NCBI RefSeq assembly: GCF_004345825.1
Contig: NZ_SLXM01000001.1
Location: forward strand, 434,001-498,000
Length of the DNA: 64,000 bases
DNA from: Tenacibaculum skagerrakense
GTDB taxonomy: Bacteria > Bacteroidota > Bacteroidia > Flavobacteriales > Flavobacteriaceae
Direction of reading: 5' to 3'
Under the pieces are notes generated by a model. It was not told the DNA's origin. It saw only the letters and a program-made list of their open reading frames with translations, and did not search any database. Made by a program: the position numbers and the translations under genes. Shown in pieces: positions 7,453 through 17,266 of the stretch (position 1 is its first letter; each line of letters opens with the position of its first letter).

Positions 7453-9744
7453 TTATTCAATAATTATTGCTTTACTACTAATAATAGCATCGTTAGTAAC
7501 AAAAGGCATTGGCATCATTTTTTCATCTCTGAATTTTAAATTAAACGAAGGATGAGTGAGCAAGTCATTTGAAATTTCATTTAAAGTAAAGTTTAGCTTT
7601 TGATCTTTTGGAAACTTAATTTTAAGTTGTAATTCCCTATCCTGATTTCCCAAATGATAAATTAAAAGCGTTTGCTTTTTTAAATCCGTAATGCTATCGT
7701 AAATATTTACCGAGTTAGCTTGTAAAGATGATAATTGTATTTTTTCATTATTAAATACCTCGTATTTAGTAATGTCTCTTTGAGGTTGTATGGTTAGCCA
7801 AACCTCACGTTCATTTCCTATAATTGTATCTAAATTAGTTTGGATTATTGAGGTTTTTATTTCTTTGTAATCTGCCTTTTTTAAATAATTAAATTTCCTG
7901 TTGTATTTATTTACGGTTTCAGCATTTTCAATACTTCCTTCAGAAAAGCTTTTATCAAATATTTGTTTAGTATAGTTATCTAAAGTTTTATTATACGTTC
8001 CCCAAAAAGCAGTTTTAGTATCGATGTTTTGGATATATACCAAACTATTTGGCTTTTTTCTGTCCTCTGAAAATCCGCTATTAATTGTTGCTAAAAAAAA
8101 GAAAATAATACTTCCAAAACCAGCTAATTTAACCCATTGATTTTTTCTTTTCTTCTGATGAAAAATAGGAATCAATAGCCCAGAAACTAAAGCAATAAAA
8201 ATAGCAGAAGTGAAAAGGTTTTTTAACCCTATACCAACAGGAAACATTTTTATTAAAGGTCCAAAAATGTAAAGTGTTGGAATAAATAAGATTGTGATGG
8301 TTAAGTTCTTTATTTTTTTATTGTCCTTAATAAGAATTGCTAATACTATTAAAGCTGTAAAAACAGGAATTAAGAAGAAAGCAGCTCCCTTGATGTATTG
8401 ATGAATTAAAAGATTAATTAGAATCCAAAATAGCGTAGGGAAGACTAATAAATCAACAGCTTTTATTTGGAGAAATTGATTATAGATTTTAAAAACTAAC
8501 CAAATATTTAAGAAGCTAAAAGCAGTGATGTAATAATAACCATTATAGGTAAATCCGTGTAAAATATCATTGTATGAAGGATGTAAAATAACTATTACTT
8601 TCCACAATAAAATAGTAATACCCGTACAAGATATAAGCGATAAGAGAAATGGAATGCTTCCTTTTACTATTCCAACAATTGTAATTGTCTTTTTTCTTAT
8701 TCCTATAAAAACTATTGCAAACAAAAATAGTGTTGTTATTAGAATTAATGGTATAATCCATGAAAAAGGGAACGTTAGTAATCCGATAATTGGAAAATTA
8801 ACAAAAACAAAATCTGTATCACTATCTAATTTTGATAAATCAATCGAAGAAAAATGATGCAAACCACTTACAAAATAATCTTTTTGATGTGCCAAGGAAG
8901 AACGATCTAATCGTTCATAATTGTCTTGAGCTGTATGGTAATCAAAATGATCTCCAATAAAAGCAAAATTAAATCCGTTAATATCAGCACCTTCTCTAAA
9001 CACGGTTAAATCAGTGTCATTTGGAAGCATTTTATAAATACTGTACATTAACGAGTTAGCTGCAGGATATTTTGGATTCGCTTTCAAAAATTCTTTTATA
9101 AGCGTACTATTTTTACCATTGGTTTCCATAAGCATATAGCTAGGTCCGCCACTACCTCTTGCTTCAAAATTTAAAACTAAACCAACATTTTTTGCTTCGG
9201 GATGATGTTTTACAAATGCTTCAGCTCCAAGTAACCCTAGTTCTTCTGCATCAGAAAAAAGAATAATAATATCGTTTTTAGGAGTTATGTTTTTAGCTAA
9301 AAAAGCACGAATTCCTTCTAAAATAGTTACAACACCAGAACCAGCATCAGAAGCACCAATGGAAGAATGAGGATTACTATCATAATGACTCGCAACAAGT
9401 AAAGACTTTCTGTTGGTACTTCCCTTAATTTTAGCAACTATGTTTTCTACAGTAGCACCAGCTCTCCATTTTTTATTAAATACAGTTGCTGTTTGTATTT
9501 CTGGTTGTAATCCTATTTTTTTAAGTTCATTAAATAAATATTCTTGAACTTTTTTATGTTCATCTGTACCTACGTGATGAGGTTTTTTAGAAATATTTTT
9601 TAAATGATATAAAGCATTATTGATAGATAATTCTTCTGAGGATACTTCTTTATCCTCATTAAATGTAGGTTTCATATCATGAAATCCCCAATAAATACCT
9701 AATAATATAATAAATAGGGTAAATGTTTTACTGGTTGTATTCAT
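7453..9744 (-). CDS. M28 family zinc aminopeptidase with membrane domain
   Basis: About 763 residues. The ATG at 9744 is chosen over one 21 bases upstream because it follows an A-rich stretch. An N-terminal membrane anchor is followed by an M28 peptidase domain (about 50-300): HYDSNPHSSIGASDAGSGVV gives the zinc His and bridging Asp, AEELGLLGAEAFV the catalytic Glu pair, and a later His ligand lies in GDHFDYHTAQDNYE. Then come about eight hydrophobic segments and a C-terminal extracytoplasmic domain, as in Bacteroidota M28-plus-membrane proteins. It is expected to cleave N-terminal residues from peptides in the periplasm. Confidence 0.9.
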   Translation of the reverse strand: MNTTSKTFTLFIILLGIYWGFHDMKPTFNEDKEVSSEELSINNALYHLKNISKKPHHVGTDEHKKVQEYLFNELKKIGLQPEIQTATVFNKKWRAGATVENIVAKIKGSTNRKSLLVASHYDSNPHSSIGASDAGSGVVTILEGIRAFLAKNITPKNDIIILFSDAEELGLLGAEAFVKHHPEAKNVGLVLNFEARGSGGPSYMLMETNGKNSTLIKEFLKANPKYPAANSLMYSIYKMLPNDTDLTVFREGADINGFNFAFIGDHFDYHTAQDNYERLDRSSLAHQKDYFVSGLHHFSSIDLSKLDSDTDFVFVNFPIIGLLTFPFSWIIPLILITTLFLFAIVFIGIRKKTITIVGIVKGSIPFLLSLISCTGITILLWKVIVILHPSYNDILHGFTYNGYYYITAFSFLNIWLVFKIYNQFLQIKAVDLLVFPTLFWILINLLIHQYIKGAAFFLIPVFTALIVLAILIKDNKKIKNLTITILFIPTLYIFGPLIKMFPVGIGLKNLFTSAIFIALVSGLLIPIFHQKKRKNQWVKLAGFGSIIFFFLATINSGFSEDRKKPNSLVYIQNIDTKTAFWGTYNKTLDNYTKQIFDKSFSEGSIENAETVNKYNRKFNYLKKADYKEIKTSIIQTNLDTIIGNEREVWLTIQPQRDITKYEVFNNEKIQLSSLQANSVNIYDSITDLKKQTLLIYHLGNQDRELQLKIKFPKDQKLNFTLNEISNDLLTHPSFNLKFRDEKMMPMPFVTNDAIISSKAIIIE

Positions 9745-9939
9745 TCGTTTTTTTCTTTTTAACAACGTGGTTGTGGATGCAATTTTTAAAGGACCAAATA
9801 CTGTGTTTTGATTTCAATATAATAGAAATTTAATAAGTCAATTTTACTGGTATTAAAAATAGGAAAATTAAATTATTAGTTTATGTTTTTGTAAGTAACT
9901 ATAAATCAGTATATTTAAAATAAACTAAACTACTGTATT

Positions 9940-10407
9940 ATGGGAATTAAAAGCTTTCAAGGTAAAAGAACTGCAACTATTGCTAAACCATCTGAACCAA
10001 TTCTAGTTTCAGATTATATGACAAGAAATTTAATAACATTTAAAGAAGACCAACCCATAGAAGAGGTTATAGAAACACTTATAAAAAATAAAATATCTGG
10101 GGGACCTGTTGTTAATGAGAACAATCAACTAATTGGTATTATTTCAGAAGGTGATTGTATGAAACAAATTTCTGAAAGCAGGTATTATAATTTACCAATA
10201 GATAAAAATAATACTGTACAAAAAGCCATGGTTAAAGAAGTAGAAACCATAGATGGAAATATGAATATTTTTGATGCTGCCAATAAGTTTTTAGAATCTA
10301 AAAGACGTAGATTTCCTATTGTAGAAAATGGAAAACTAGTAGGACAAATTAGTCAAAAAGATATCTTAAAAGCAGCATTACAGATGAAAGGAAACTCTTG
10401 GAAATAA
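9940..10407 (+). CDS. tandem CBS-domain protein
   Basis: 155 residues with two CBS domains (about 22-80 and 90-150): VSDYMTRNLITFKEDQPIEEVIETLIKNKISGGPVV followed by GIISEGDCM, then a second copy ending FPIVENGKLVGQISQKDILKA. Such pairs form a Bateman module that binds adenine nucleotides and senses energy state. There is no fused effector domain, so the partner is unknown. It is preceded by a gene-free A+T-rich region and is convergent with the GIDE-domain gene 4 bases downstream. Confidence 0.92.
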   Translation: MGIKSFQGKRTATIAKPSEPILVSDYMTRNLITFKEDQPIEEVIETLIKNKISGGPVVNENNQLIGIISEGDCMKQISESRYYNLPIDKNNTVQKAMVKEVETIDGNMNIFDAANKFLESKRRRFPIVENGKLVGQISQKDILKAALQMKGNSWK

Positions 10408-10410
10408 AAT

Positions 10411-11088
10411 TTATAATCTTTTATTTACTTTTTCCTTTGGTAAATCAGTGATAATTATTTTTTGTTTTTCAGAATTCTCTAAAGAGGCAATTTTAGAGTA
10501 AGAATAACCTTCAATAGGTTCGTTTAAATTTTTCCATTTTGCGATGCCTGCAACCGTTACTTCTTCACCTATTTCAATAATAGCCTCTTGGTAGCGTATA
10601 CTTTTTTTAAACCCTAAAAATCCTTTACTCCTTACGTTGTATTCTTTTAAAAGTTGTTCAAATTCAGGAGTACTTTCTTTAAAAAAACCTGAAGAAGTTT
10701 TTTTATCAATAACCAAGTGAGCTTTATAGTTTATAGGATTTCTTGATGGATTAACAATCACATACTCTCCATTTCTTTCAATAAAAAAAGGTTGAAATCT
10801 TTCGTCTTTAACAAGAGTCGCCCAATGAGAACTTTTACCAGTATGTCTTTTTTCTTCAATTTTTATTCTATAAAAAATACATTTTCTTTTGCTAAAAGGA
10901 GCAACTAAAGGCTCTTCAACATGAAGTGCTTTTCCCGTTACCTTTGTAAGTTGGTTAGTTCTAATACCACTAATACCAGAGCTTGGTAGTTTTTTTAAGG
11001 TTCTCACAACTACTTGTTTATTATCGAAATAATAAGCAAGAAAAATGATCAAAATAAAAACAGGAATAATGAGTATTAGAATTTCCAT
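10411..11088 (-). CDS. membrane-anchored GIDE-domain protein
   Basis: 225 residues. One N-terminal membrane helix (about 3-22) is followed by a soluble domain with RTNQLTKVTGKALHVEEPLVAPFSKRKCIFYRIKIEE, the pattern of the GIDE (BAM) domain shared with eukaryotic MULAN/MAPL E3 ligases. There is no RING finger here, so no ligase activity is implied. Bacterial members are inner-membrane proteins of unknown function. A second gene on the same strand (zinc-motif protein) lies 46 bases upstream. Confidence 0.75.
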   Translation of the reverse strand: MEILILIIPVFILIIFLAYYFDNKQVVVRTLKKLPSSGISGIRTNQLTKVTGKALHVEEPLVAPFSKRKCIFYRIKIEEKRHTGKSSHWATLVKDERFQPFFIERNGEYVIVNPSRNPINYKAHLVIDKKTSSGFFKESTPEFEQLLKEYNVRSKGFLGFKKSIRYQEAIIEIGEEVTVAGIAKWKNLNEPIEGYSYSKIASLENSEKQKIIITDLPKEKVNKRL

Positions 11089-11134
11089 AGTAGGTGATTG
11101 ATTTGAAGTATTAGTCTGTAGTTAAAGAAAATAG

Positions 11135-11488
11135 TTACAGTTCTTTTTTTATAAGTAAGAACAAATCGTTTTCTAAAGGCAAATATCCCTGATCATAAAT
11201 ATAGAAATAGGTATTGCCATTTTTTGTATTATAAATTGATGTAAAAAGCTGAAAATCGAATCCCTTATCATATAACTTCGTTCTAGAAACTTTTGTTTTA
11301 CCACTTGAATTAAGTTCTGAAAGGACTTTATAATTTTTTTTGAGGCGATTATTAATATTTCTAATCAAGTTCTTTGTAGCCTTGTCAACTTTATTATTGT
11401 AAGTATTTCTACAGTAATCAGAACAAAATTTTTGATCTGATCTTCCCTTTAGTTCTTCTGAACATTCTAAACAAACTCTTTTTTCCAT
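11135..11488 (-). CDS. small protein with N-terminal zinc-ribbon-like motif
   Basis: 117 residues. The N-terminus has CLECSEELKGRSDQKFCSDYC, a CxxC...CxxxC arrangement typical of a treble-clef or zinc-ribbon module (about residues 6-26). It is followed by a basic helical stretch (KATKNLIRNINNRLKKNYK) and a C-terminal domain with several aromatic residues. A nucleic-acid-binding role is plausible but not shown; I do not recognise a named family. It is transcribed divergently from ssb. Confidence 0.7.
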   Translation of the reverse strand: MEKRVCLECSEELKGRSDQKFCSDYCRNTYNNKVDKATKNLIRNINNRLKKNYKVLSELNSSGKTKVSRTKLYDKGFDFQLFTSIYNTKNGNTYFYIYDQGYLPLENDLFLLIKKEL

Positions 11489-11649
11489 AGGTGGTAAATA
11501 TACAATATTATCTGAATGTAATCGACTACAAATATTTACAATCGAAAGTAATTGTTTTGCAACCGCATGTAACTTTGATTGTGTCGCATCTTTGCAGTGT
11601 CATTATTTAATGGCAAGGTCTTAACTGTTAAACGATAAAATTAAATAAC

Positions 11650-11985
11650 ATGAACGCATTAAAAAACAGAGTACAGTTAATTGGGAATTTAGGAAACAAA
11701 CCAGAAGTAATTATTCTTGATTCTGGAAAAAAATTAGCAAAATTTTCAGTTGCAACAAATGAAACGTACAAAAATTCTAAAGGAGAAAAAGTTACAGATA
11801 CACAGTGGCATAATGTAGTAGCTTGGAACAAAACGGCTGAAATTATTGAAAATTATTTAGATAAAGGAAGTGAAGTTATGGTTGAAGGAAAATTGACTTC
11901 AAGAAGTTATGAAACTGAAAGTGGTGATAAAAGATATGTAACCGAAGTAGTTTGTAACGAAATATTAATGTTAGGAAATAAGTAG
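11650..11985 (+). CDS. ssb: single-stranded DNA-binding protein (short form)
   Basis: 111 residues comprising essentially one OB-fold: MNALKNRVQLIGNLGNKPEV, LAKFSVATNETYKNSKGEKVTDTQWHNVVAW and the GSEVMVEGKLTSRSYE strand. The acidic C-terminal tail (DDDIPF type) of the housekeeping SSB is absent, so this is probably an accessory or specialised SSB rather than the replicative one. Upstream, TAACTTTG (11570-11577) and CATCTTTG (11587-11594) resemble the Bacteroidota -7 element. A terminator follows at 12029-12063. Confidence 0.93.
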   Translation: MNALKNRVQLIGNLGNKPEVIILDSGKKLAKFSVATNETYKNSKGEKVTDTQWHNVVAWNKTAEIIENYLDKGSEVMVEGKLTSRSYETESGDKRYVTEVVCNEILMLGNK

Positions 11986-12028
11986 AGGGGGAAATTGCTA
12001 AACTAGAAAAAAGAAAATTGAAAAAGAA

Positions 12029-12063
12029 GAAAATCCAGTAGCGAAAGCTATTGGATTTTTCTT
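12029..12063 (+). terminator. rho-independent terminator of ssb
   Basis: AAATCCAGTAGC / GCTATTGGATTT form a stem (one G-U pair) around a GAAA tetraloop, followed by a T-rich run. It lies 44 bases after the ssb stop and could also serve the convergent TerC gene weakly. Confidence 0.85.
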
Positions 12064-12086
12064 TTATAAAATATAATTTTAAAATA

Positions 12087-12839
12087 TTAATTGGTTAAAG
12101 TTGGATTTTTCGAAGGCTTTATTCTGATGATTAATGAAATAACAAAAATTGAGAACCCCATAGAAAAATAAATATATCCTTTAGCAATAGGTTGTTCTAT
12201 ACTTTCAGCGATAAGGGTAATTCCAATTAATAATAAAAAAGCTAAAGCCAATATTTTAACACTTGGATGTTTGCTTACAAATCCACTCACCATTTTTATT
12301 GAAAAAACCATAATAACCATGGCTATTACTACGGCAATAACCATTATTTCAACATGTTTTGCCATACCTACAGCTGTTATTACAGAGTCTAAACCGAAAA
12401 CAATATCTAATAAACCAATTTGAATTATGGTTTGAATGAATGATAATTTTTTTATAGAAAATTCACTTTCCTCTCCCTCAAGCATTTCGTAGATTTCACT
12501 AATACTTTTATAAATTAAAAATAAACCACCTACTAACAAAATTAAATCTCTACCAGAGATTGCTAAGTTTTCGTGCCATTCACCAGTTATTCCAATCCAT
12601 TCGGCAACATTAAAAATGGTACTTGTAAGTGTCATGACCCAAGTAATACTAAAAAGTAAAATAACTCTTGTAAACAATGCAAATGCGAGTCCTAAAACAC
12701 GGGCTTTTTGTTGTTGTTCAACAGGAAGTTTATCGGTTTGAATAGTAATAAATACGATATTATCAATACCTAAAACAATTTCCATTATTGTTAAGGTAAT
12801 TAAAGAAGCTAATGTTTCGGCGCTAAAAAACCACTCCAT
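12087..12839 (-). CDS. TerC family integral membrane protein
   Basis: 250 residues with seven or more hydrophobic segments. It shows the family signatures TIMEIVLGIDNIVFI (about 17-31) and GLLDIVFGLDSVITAVGMA (about 142-160), the two pseudo-symmetric acidic D-N/D-S motifs of the TerC/Alx/YoaE superfamily. Members are linked to metal (manganese, tellurite) homeostasis at the inner membrane. Here it is monocistronic and faces the ssb gene convergently. Confidence 0.93.
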   Translation of the reverse strand: MEWFFSAETLASLITLTIMEIVLGIDNIVFITIQTDKLPVEQQQKARVLGLAFALFTRVILLFSITWVMTLTSTIFNVAEWIGITGEWHENLAISGRDLILLVGGLFLIYKSISEIYEMLEGEESEFSIKKLSFIQTIIQIGLLDIVFGLDSVITAVGMAKHVEIMVIAVVIAMVIMVFSIKMVSGFVSKHPSVKILALAFLLLIGITLIAESIEQPIAKGYIYFSMGFSIFVISLIIRIKPSKNPTLTN

Positions 12840-13177
12840 AATTTAATGATAAATTAAATTTTTAAAATCCTAAATATTGAATTTTATTAATTGTGATTAA
12901 GTTTTAGTTTAGGATTAACCCAAATTTAAGACACTATAAATTTAACAAATACATTTATAAGAGTACTACTACAATGAGCAATATTACTAGTAATGATATC
13001 TTTTTAAATTTATCTTGAGAAATGTATGTCAATTATTTTTTTACCAATGTATGTGCCTACGACTACAATAAAAAGAAAAAAAACATCTATATAAGGTATT
13101 CTTTTTGGATATATCCGTTTTTGAAATAAACAATCGAATGAGAAAATTAATTAAAAAAATCGATAAAAACAGAGGTT

Positions 13178-13469
13178 GTGATAAATACGTTTTCTAAATT
13201 AAAAGCAGACATGGTTAAACCTCTAATAGCTCTAACGATTCCTAAGAAACGAGTTGAAAATCCAGAAAGGATATTACCTGTAATTACTTTCTTTAACTTA
13301 GGCAGGAATTATATTAACTATTTATATATCATATATAGTAATAACACCAGAAGCATCTGTCGATATTGGTATCGCTGAGTTTGAATCACAAGATAATAAA
13401 GATGGCTTTATCACTATGGGAATAGGAATTCTGGTTTTACTAATGGGTTTATTTGTGAAGAAACGATAA
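13178..13469 (+). pseudogene. frameshifted remnant of a small membrane protein gene
   Basis: A 66-codon open frame (13178-13378) starts after an in-frame region and ends abruptly. Immediately after, in another frame, a protein-like reading runs to a TAA near 13469: VITPEASVDIGIAEFESQ, then MGIGILVLLMGLFVKKR, a typical membrane helix with a basic end. The two halves look like pieces of one gene broken by a frameshift. The rest of 12840-13538 is A+T-rich with no other gene. The family is not recognised. Confidence 0.5.
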
Positions 13470-13538
13470 TACATTTATGTAAAATAGTAATCGTTCTTTC
13501 TTTTAATTTTTTTTACTAAATTCACAGAAATCATAAGT

Positions 13539-14066
13539 ATGGAACTTGAACAACTTCTAAAAAAGTTTAAAGAAAAAGATGCATTAGCTTTTGAACAACT
13601 TTACGAAATGTATTACAAAAATATTCTAGGAGTAGTTTTTAATATTGTTAGAGATAATGATGTTGCTGAAGAAGTAACTCAAGATGTATTTATGAAAGCA
13701 TGGAACAATGCCGATTCTTATAATGCAAAAAAAGGACGTTTTTTTACTTGGATGTTAAATATTGCTAGAAATGCAGCTATAGATAAAACAAGATCTAAAG
13801 AATTTAACAAAAAATCCAAAAACCTTGATGCCGAAATTTTCGTAGATATATTACAAGACAATGTAAGTTTAGATAATAGAACAGACGCAATTGGAATAAA
13901 AGCATTTGTAAATAAGTTAGCAGATACCTGCAAAAAGCTTATCGATTTACTTTATTTTAAAGGCTATACTCAAAAAGAAGCATCCGAAAGTCTGGAGATT
14001 CCGATAGGAACTGTTAAAACTAGAAATAGAAATTGTCTGAGTAATTTAAGAACAATGATAGAATAA
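13539..14066 (+). CDS. ECF-type RNA polymerase sigma factor
   Basis: 175 residues. Region 2 (about 10-80) has LAFEQLYEMYYKNILGVVFNIV, VAEEVTQDVFMKAWNNADSY and RFFTWMLNIARNAAIDKTRS. Region 4 (about 120-172) has DLLYFKGYTQKEASESLEIPIGTVKTR. It is followed after 2 bases by an anti-sigma gene of RskA type, so the pair is an operon, and the sigma factor is expected to be sequestered at the membrane by that partner. The signal and regulon cannot be read from the sequence. Confidence 0.93.
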   Translation: MELEQLLKKFKEKDALAFEQLYEMYYKNILGVVFNIVRDNDVAEEVTQDVFMKAWNNADSYNAKKGRFFTWMLNIARNAAIDKTRSKEFNKKSKNLDAEIFVDILQDNVSLDNRTDAIGIKAFVNKLADTCKKLIDLLYFKGYTQKEASESLEIPIGTVKTRNRNCLSNLRTMIE

Positions 14067-14068
14067 TC

Positions 14069-14872
14069 ATGGATATACAAGAATACATAGCGTCTGGAAT
14101 TTTAGAGTTATATGTAGCTGGTTCACTTTCTGATAAAGAAAATGAAGAGGTGTATGAAATGCTATTAAAATATCCTGAACTACTAACAGAAGTACAAAAA
14201 ATTGAAGGAACGGTTTCTACACTAACTTCAAGTGTTGCACCATTAGAAAAACAGCCGTCTTTTAAAAATCTTTTAATTAAAATTATTCAAGATAAGGAGA
14301 CAAATCCTAAGGTGATTCCTATTGATAGAGATAGAAGAAATTGGATTACCTATACAGGTTGGGCAGCTTCAATAGTGGTTGGTAGTGCATTACTTTTATC
14401 ACAAATAAATAAATCTTCTTTATCTGAAGAATTAAGAGAAACAAGTGCAAAAAATCAACAATTTCAAGAGAAATTAAAAGAGACAACTAATAGCTTAGAA
14501 ACTAATAAAACATTGTTAGCTGCAATTCGTGATAAGAATGTTATTAGTATTCCTTTACAAGGGCAAAAAGTATCGCCAGATTCTTATGCAAAAGTATATT
14601 GGAATAAATCTACTGAAAAAATTTATGTAGATGTTCAAGGACTTCCAGATCCACCAAAAGGGAAAGTATATCAATTATGGTCGTTAAAACTTAATCCTTT
14701 AACTCCTACAAGTTTAGGTACTTTAGATAACTTTACAGCAGATGCTACTAAAATATTTTCTATAACTAATCCTAATGAATCTCAGGCATTTGGAATTACG
14801 TTAGAACCTGAAGGAGGAAGTGAAAGTCCAACGTTAGAGCAATTATATACAATTGGAGTAGTAGAATCTTAA
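14069..14872 (+). CDS. RskA-type anti-sigma factor
   Basis: 267 residues. The cytoplasmic N-terminus begins IQEYIASGILELYVAGSLSDKENEEV, the usual anti-sigma opening. A membrane helix lies at about 91-108 (ITYTGWAASIVVGSALLLS). It is followed by a coiled-coil stretch and the C-terminal extracytoplasmic RskA/DUF-type domain with VDVQGLPDPPKGKVYQLW and QAFGITLEPEGGSESPTLEQL, where a conserved Trp and the PEGGS loop are diagnostic. It is paired with the ECF sigma gene 2 bases upstream. A stem-loop terminator follows. Confidence 0.92.
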   Translation: MDIQEYIASGILELYVAGSLSDKENEEVYEMLLKYPELLTEVQKIEGTVSTLTSSVAPLEKQPSFKNLLIKIIQDKETNPKVIPIDRDRRNWITYTGWAASIVVGSALLLSQINKSSLSEELRETSAKNQQFQEKLKETTNSLETNKTLLAAIRDKNVISIPLQGQKVSPDSYAKVYWNKSTEKIYVDVQGLPDPPKGKVYQLWSLKLNPLTPTSLGTLDNFTADATKIFSITNPNESQAFGITLEPEGGSESPTLEQLYTIGVVES

Positions 14873-14907
14873 AATAAAAGCAACTTAATTTCAAAAAAAT
14901 ATAAATT

Positions 14908-14940
14908 AACAATAGCCACTATAATGTGGCTATTGTTTTT
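14908..14940 (+). terminator. rho-independent terminator of the sigma/anti-sigma operon
   Basis: AACAATAGCCAC pairs perfectly with GTGGCTATTGTT around a 6-nt loop and is followed by TTTTT. It lies 36 bases after the anti-sigma stop. Confidence 0.9.
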
Positions 14941-15016
14941 CGCCAATACATAACATGCCCCCCGACTGATTATATTAGCGAATGATTTAAATACAAATCA
15001 TAAAACTATTTTTCTG

Positions 15017-17266
15017 CTAAAACTTATACGTAATCGTTGCTTTAGCATTAAAAGGTGTTCCTGGAGTAAAATGAATTTCTTCTACGGGAGAGGTTTCATT
15101 TGATAATTGAGAGGTCGTTGCAAATTGAGTTTCATTCCAATCAGTATCAAAAATATTTTCAATACTTACTCCTATAGTAATGTTTTTAATAGTATAATTA
15201 AGATTAAAGTCACTCACAAAATAGCCTTCTGCTATAATGGAATTATCTTCATTAGCTGGTCGATTGTCAATGTATCTAAATTGTAATCCACCTGAAAAAT
15301 TATGAACATCATTAAAAGAAATTCCTCCTGTAGCTGTAAAATCTGGGGCTAAAGGAATGTAATCTTGTCCAGATATTTCTTTCAAACTTCTAGCAGTTGT
15401 TAATGTTACATCAGAATCAAAGTATATTTTTTTAGATAATTGATAACGTACCCCAAAATCTAAACCATATCGTTTTGATTTTCCCGAAGGTTCAATAATT
15501 CCAGCATCTCCAACATACACTAACTCTTCTTCAGAAAGTAAATACCATAATGCTGAGTTGATGATTATGTTTTTTGATGGCTTCCATATTCCGCCTACAT
15601 CTATACCGTAAGCTCTTGGTAAGATTTTTCTAGTATCTTCTTGAAGAATAACTCTTGCATCGTTAGAGTGAAAACCTATTCCACTTTTTACAAAAAGTTG
15701 TAGGTTTTCATTAGCATTATATGCAATGTTTAATTTAGGATTTACAATTGCTTTACTTTTAGAAAGTGTTTGGTAATTAGGATCTAATCTATTGTTGTAC
15801 AAAAACTTGAAATAATCTAAACGTAAAGCGGGTGATATTTCGAACTTACCGGTACTAAAACTGGCGTTAAAGAAGGTGTAAAAATTTGTTTGATTAACAT
15901 CTCCAAGTTGAATTTGCTGTAATGTTTCATTTCTGTTTTTTGTTTTAGATAGTTCGATATTTTTAATATTATCGAAACGTAGCCCGATTCCTTGATTGTA
16001 CTTAACTGAAAATGTACCGTAATCTTTTTTGTTATTGTAATTTGTGTTAAAACCATAGATGTTTCGTTGTTCTCTTTGACGAATTTGGTCTCCATTTACG
16101 GGGTCTTCAAGAAAAAAGGTGAAATTAGAGTACAAATCAAAATTATAATTTGATACGTATGCATTGGCAGTAAGTCCTCCACCGTTTTCAAATGATTTCA
16201 ATAACTGAACGTTAAAGTTTGAACGAGAAGTTTCTCCACCTTCAGTATCATCAATTGCACCAAATCGAGTAATATTTCCGTTATCAACTTCACGTTGAGG
16301 TATTTGTCCGGAAGCGTCCCAATTACTAGTAAAATGTGATGCCGTTAAAATAAGTTGATCAGAGTTGTCTAATAAAGTTCTGTATTTAGCAAATAGATTG
16401 ATTCGATTAAAGTTTTGAGAAGATTCGAAAGGACCATCACTTTCTATATATTCAATAGCCATATAAGCATTGTTTTTTATAGAACTCTCGGTAAGATTGA
16501 ACATTCCGAGAGTTCTAAGTGTATTAAAATAACCAACCCTAACGCTTATATTATTTTCTTCTAAACTGTTTTTTGTAGAGAAATCAGCATATCCTGCGGT
16601 GTTAAAATCACCTTGATCTGCATAATACGGACCTTTCCCGAAATCTATTTTTTGAATGGTTTCAGGAATCACAAAATGTAAATCGCTATATCCTTGACCA
16701 TGTGCATGTGAAACCATATTCACAGGCATTCCATCTACTTTAATACTCACATCGGTTCCATGATCTACATCAAAACCTCTTAAAAAGATTTGCTCTGCTT
16801 TTCCACCTCCAGCATGTTGACCAATAATTAGTCCAGGTATTTTTCTCATAATTTCTTGAGATGAATTAACTGGATTACTTTCTAAATCTATTGCTACTAT
16901 AGAGTGTAAAGGATTTTTAGTTTTACCTATTACCAACTCTTCAAGCTCTATTGACTTTTCTGTTAGTTGAATTATTTGTTTTTTTTGCTGATCCTCTTTT
17001 TGAAGTGTGAATTTATGAGTGCTATATCCTAAAATTCCTACTTGGATAGTGTCACCTACACTACAATTAGAAAGTTTAAAGAGCCCGTTTGAATTAGAAT
17101 GTGCATGCGACTGAGATGATAAATTATAAATGTATGCATCTGCAATAGGCAGTTTGTTTTTATTTATGATTTGTCCCTCTATTGAAAAAGTATCGCTTTT
17201 TTGAGCTTCTCCAATTAAGGCTATTACAAACGAACAAAGTAATAATATTGTCTTTCCTAGTTTCAT
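15017..17266 (-). CDS. TonB-dependent outer-membrane receptor
   Basis: 749 residues. A signal peptide (about 1-21) is followed by a carboxypeptidase-like regulatory domain (about 25-105; FSIEGQIINKNKLPIADAYI), then a plug domain (about 120-230) with IMRKIPGLIIGQHAGGGKAEQIFLRGFDVDHGT, and a 22-strand-type barrel ending in an aromatic-rich strand (ATITYKF). Several HAH / SHAHGQGY His-rich spots lie in the N-terminal part and plug, which might hint at a metal ligand. Its ATG overlaps the stop of the TPR lipoprotein gene by one base, so the two are coupled. Confidence 0.93.
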   Translation of the reverse strand: MKLGKTILLLCSFVIALIGEAQKSDTFSIEGQIINKNKLPIADAYIYNLSSQSHAHSNSNGLFKLSNCSVGDTIQVGILGYSTHKFTLQKEDQQKKQIIQLTEKSIELEELVIGKTKNPLHSIVAIDLESNPVNSSQEIMRKIPGLIIGQHAGGGKAEQIFLRGFDVDHGTDVSIKVDGMPVNMVSHAHGQGYSDLHFVIPETIQKIDFGKGPYYADQGDFNTAGYADFSTKNSLEENNISVRVGYFNTLRTLGMFNLTESSIKNNAYMAIEYIESDGPFESSQNFNRINLFAKYRTLLDNSDQLILTASHFTSNWDASGQIPQREVDNGNITRFGAIDDTEGGETSRSNFNVQLLKSFENGGGLTANAYVSNYNFDLYSNFTFFLEDPVNGDQIRQREQRNIYGFNTNYNNKKDYGTFSVKYNQGIGLRFDNIKNIELSKTKNRNETLQQIQLGDVNQTNFYTFFNASFSTGKFEISPALRLDYFKFLYNNRLDPNYQTLSKSKAIVNPKLNIAYNANENLQLFVKSGIGFHSNDARVILQEDTRKILPRAYGIDVGGIWKPSKNIIINSALWYLLSEEELVYVGDAGIIEPSGKSKRYGLDFGVRYQLSKKIYFDSDVTLTTARSLKEISGQDYIPLAPDFTATGGISFNDVHNFSGGLQFRYIDNRPANEDNSIIAEGYFVSDFNLNYTIKNITIGVSIENIFDTDWNETQFATTSQLSNETSPVEEIHFTPGTPFNAKATITYKF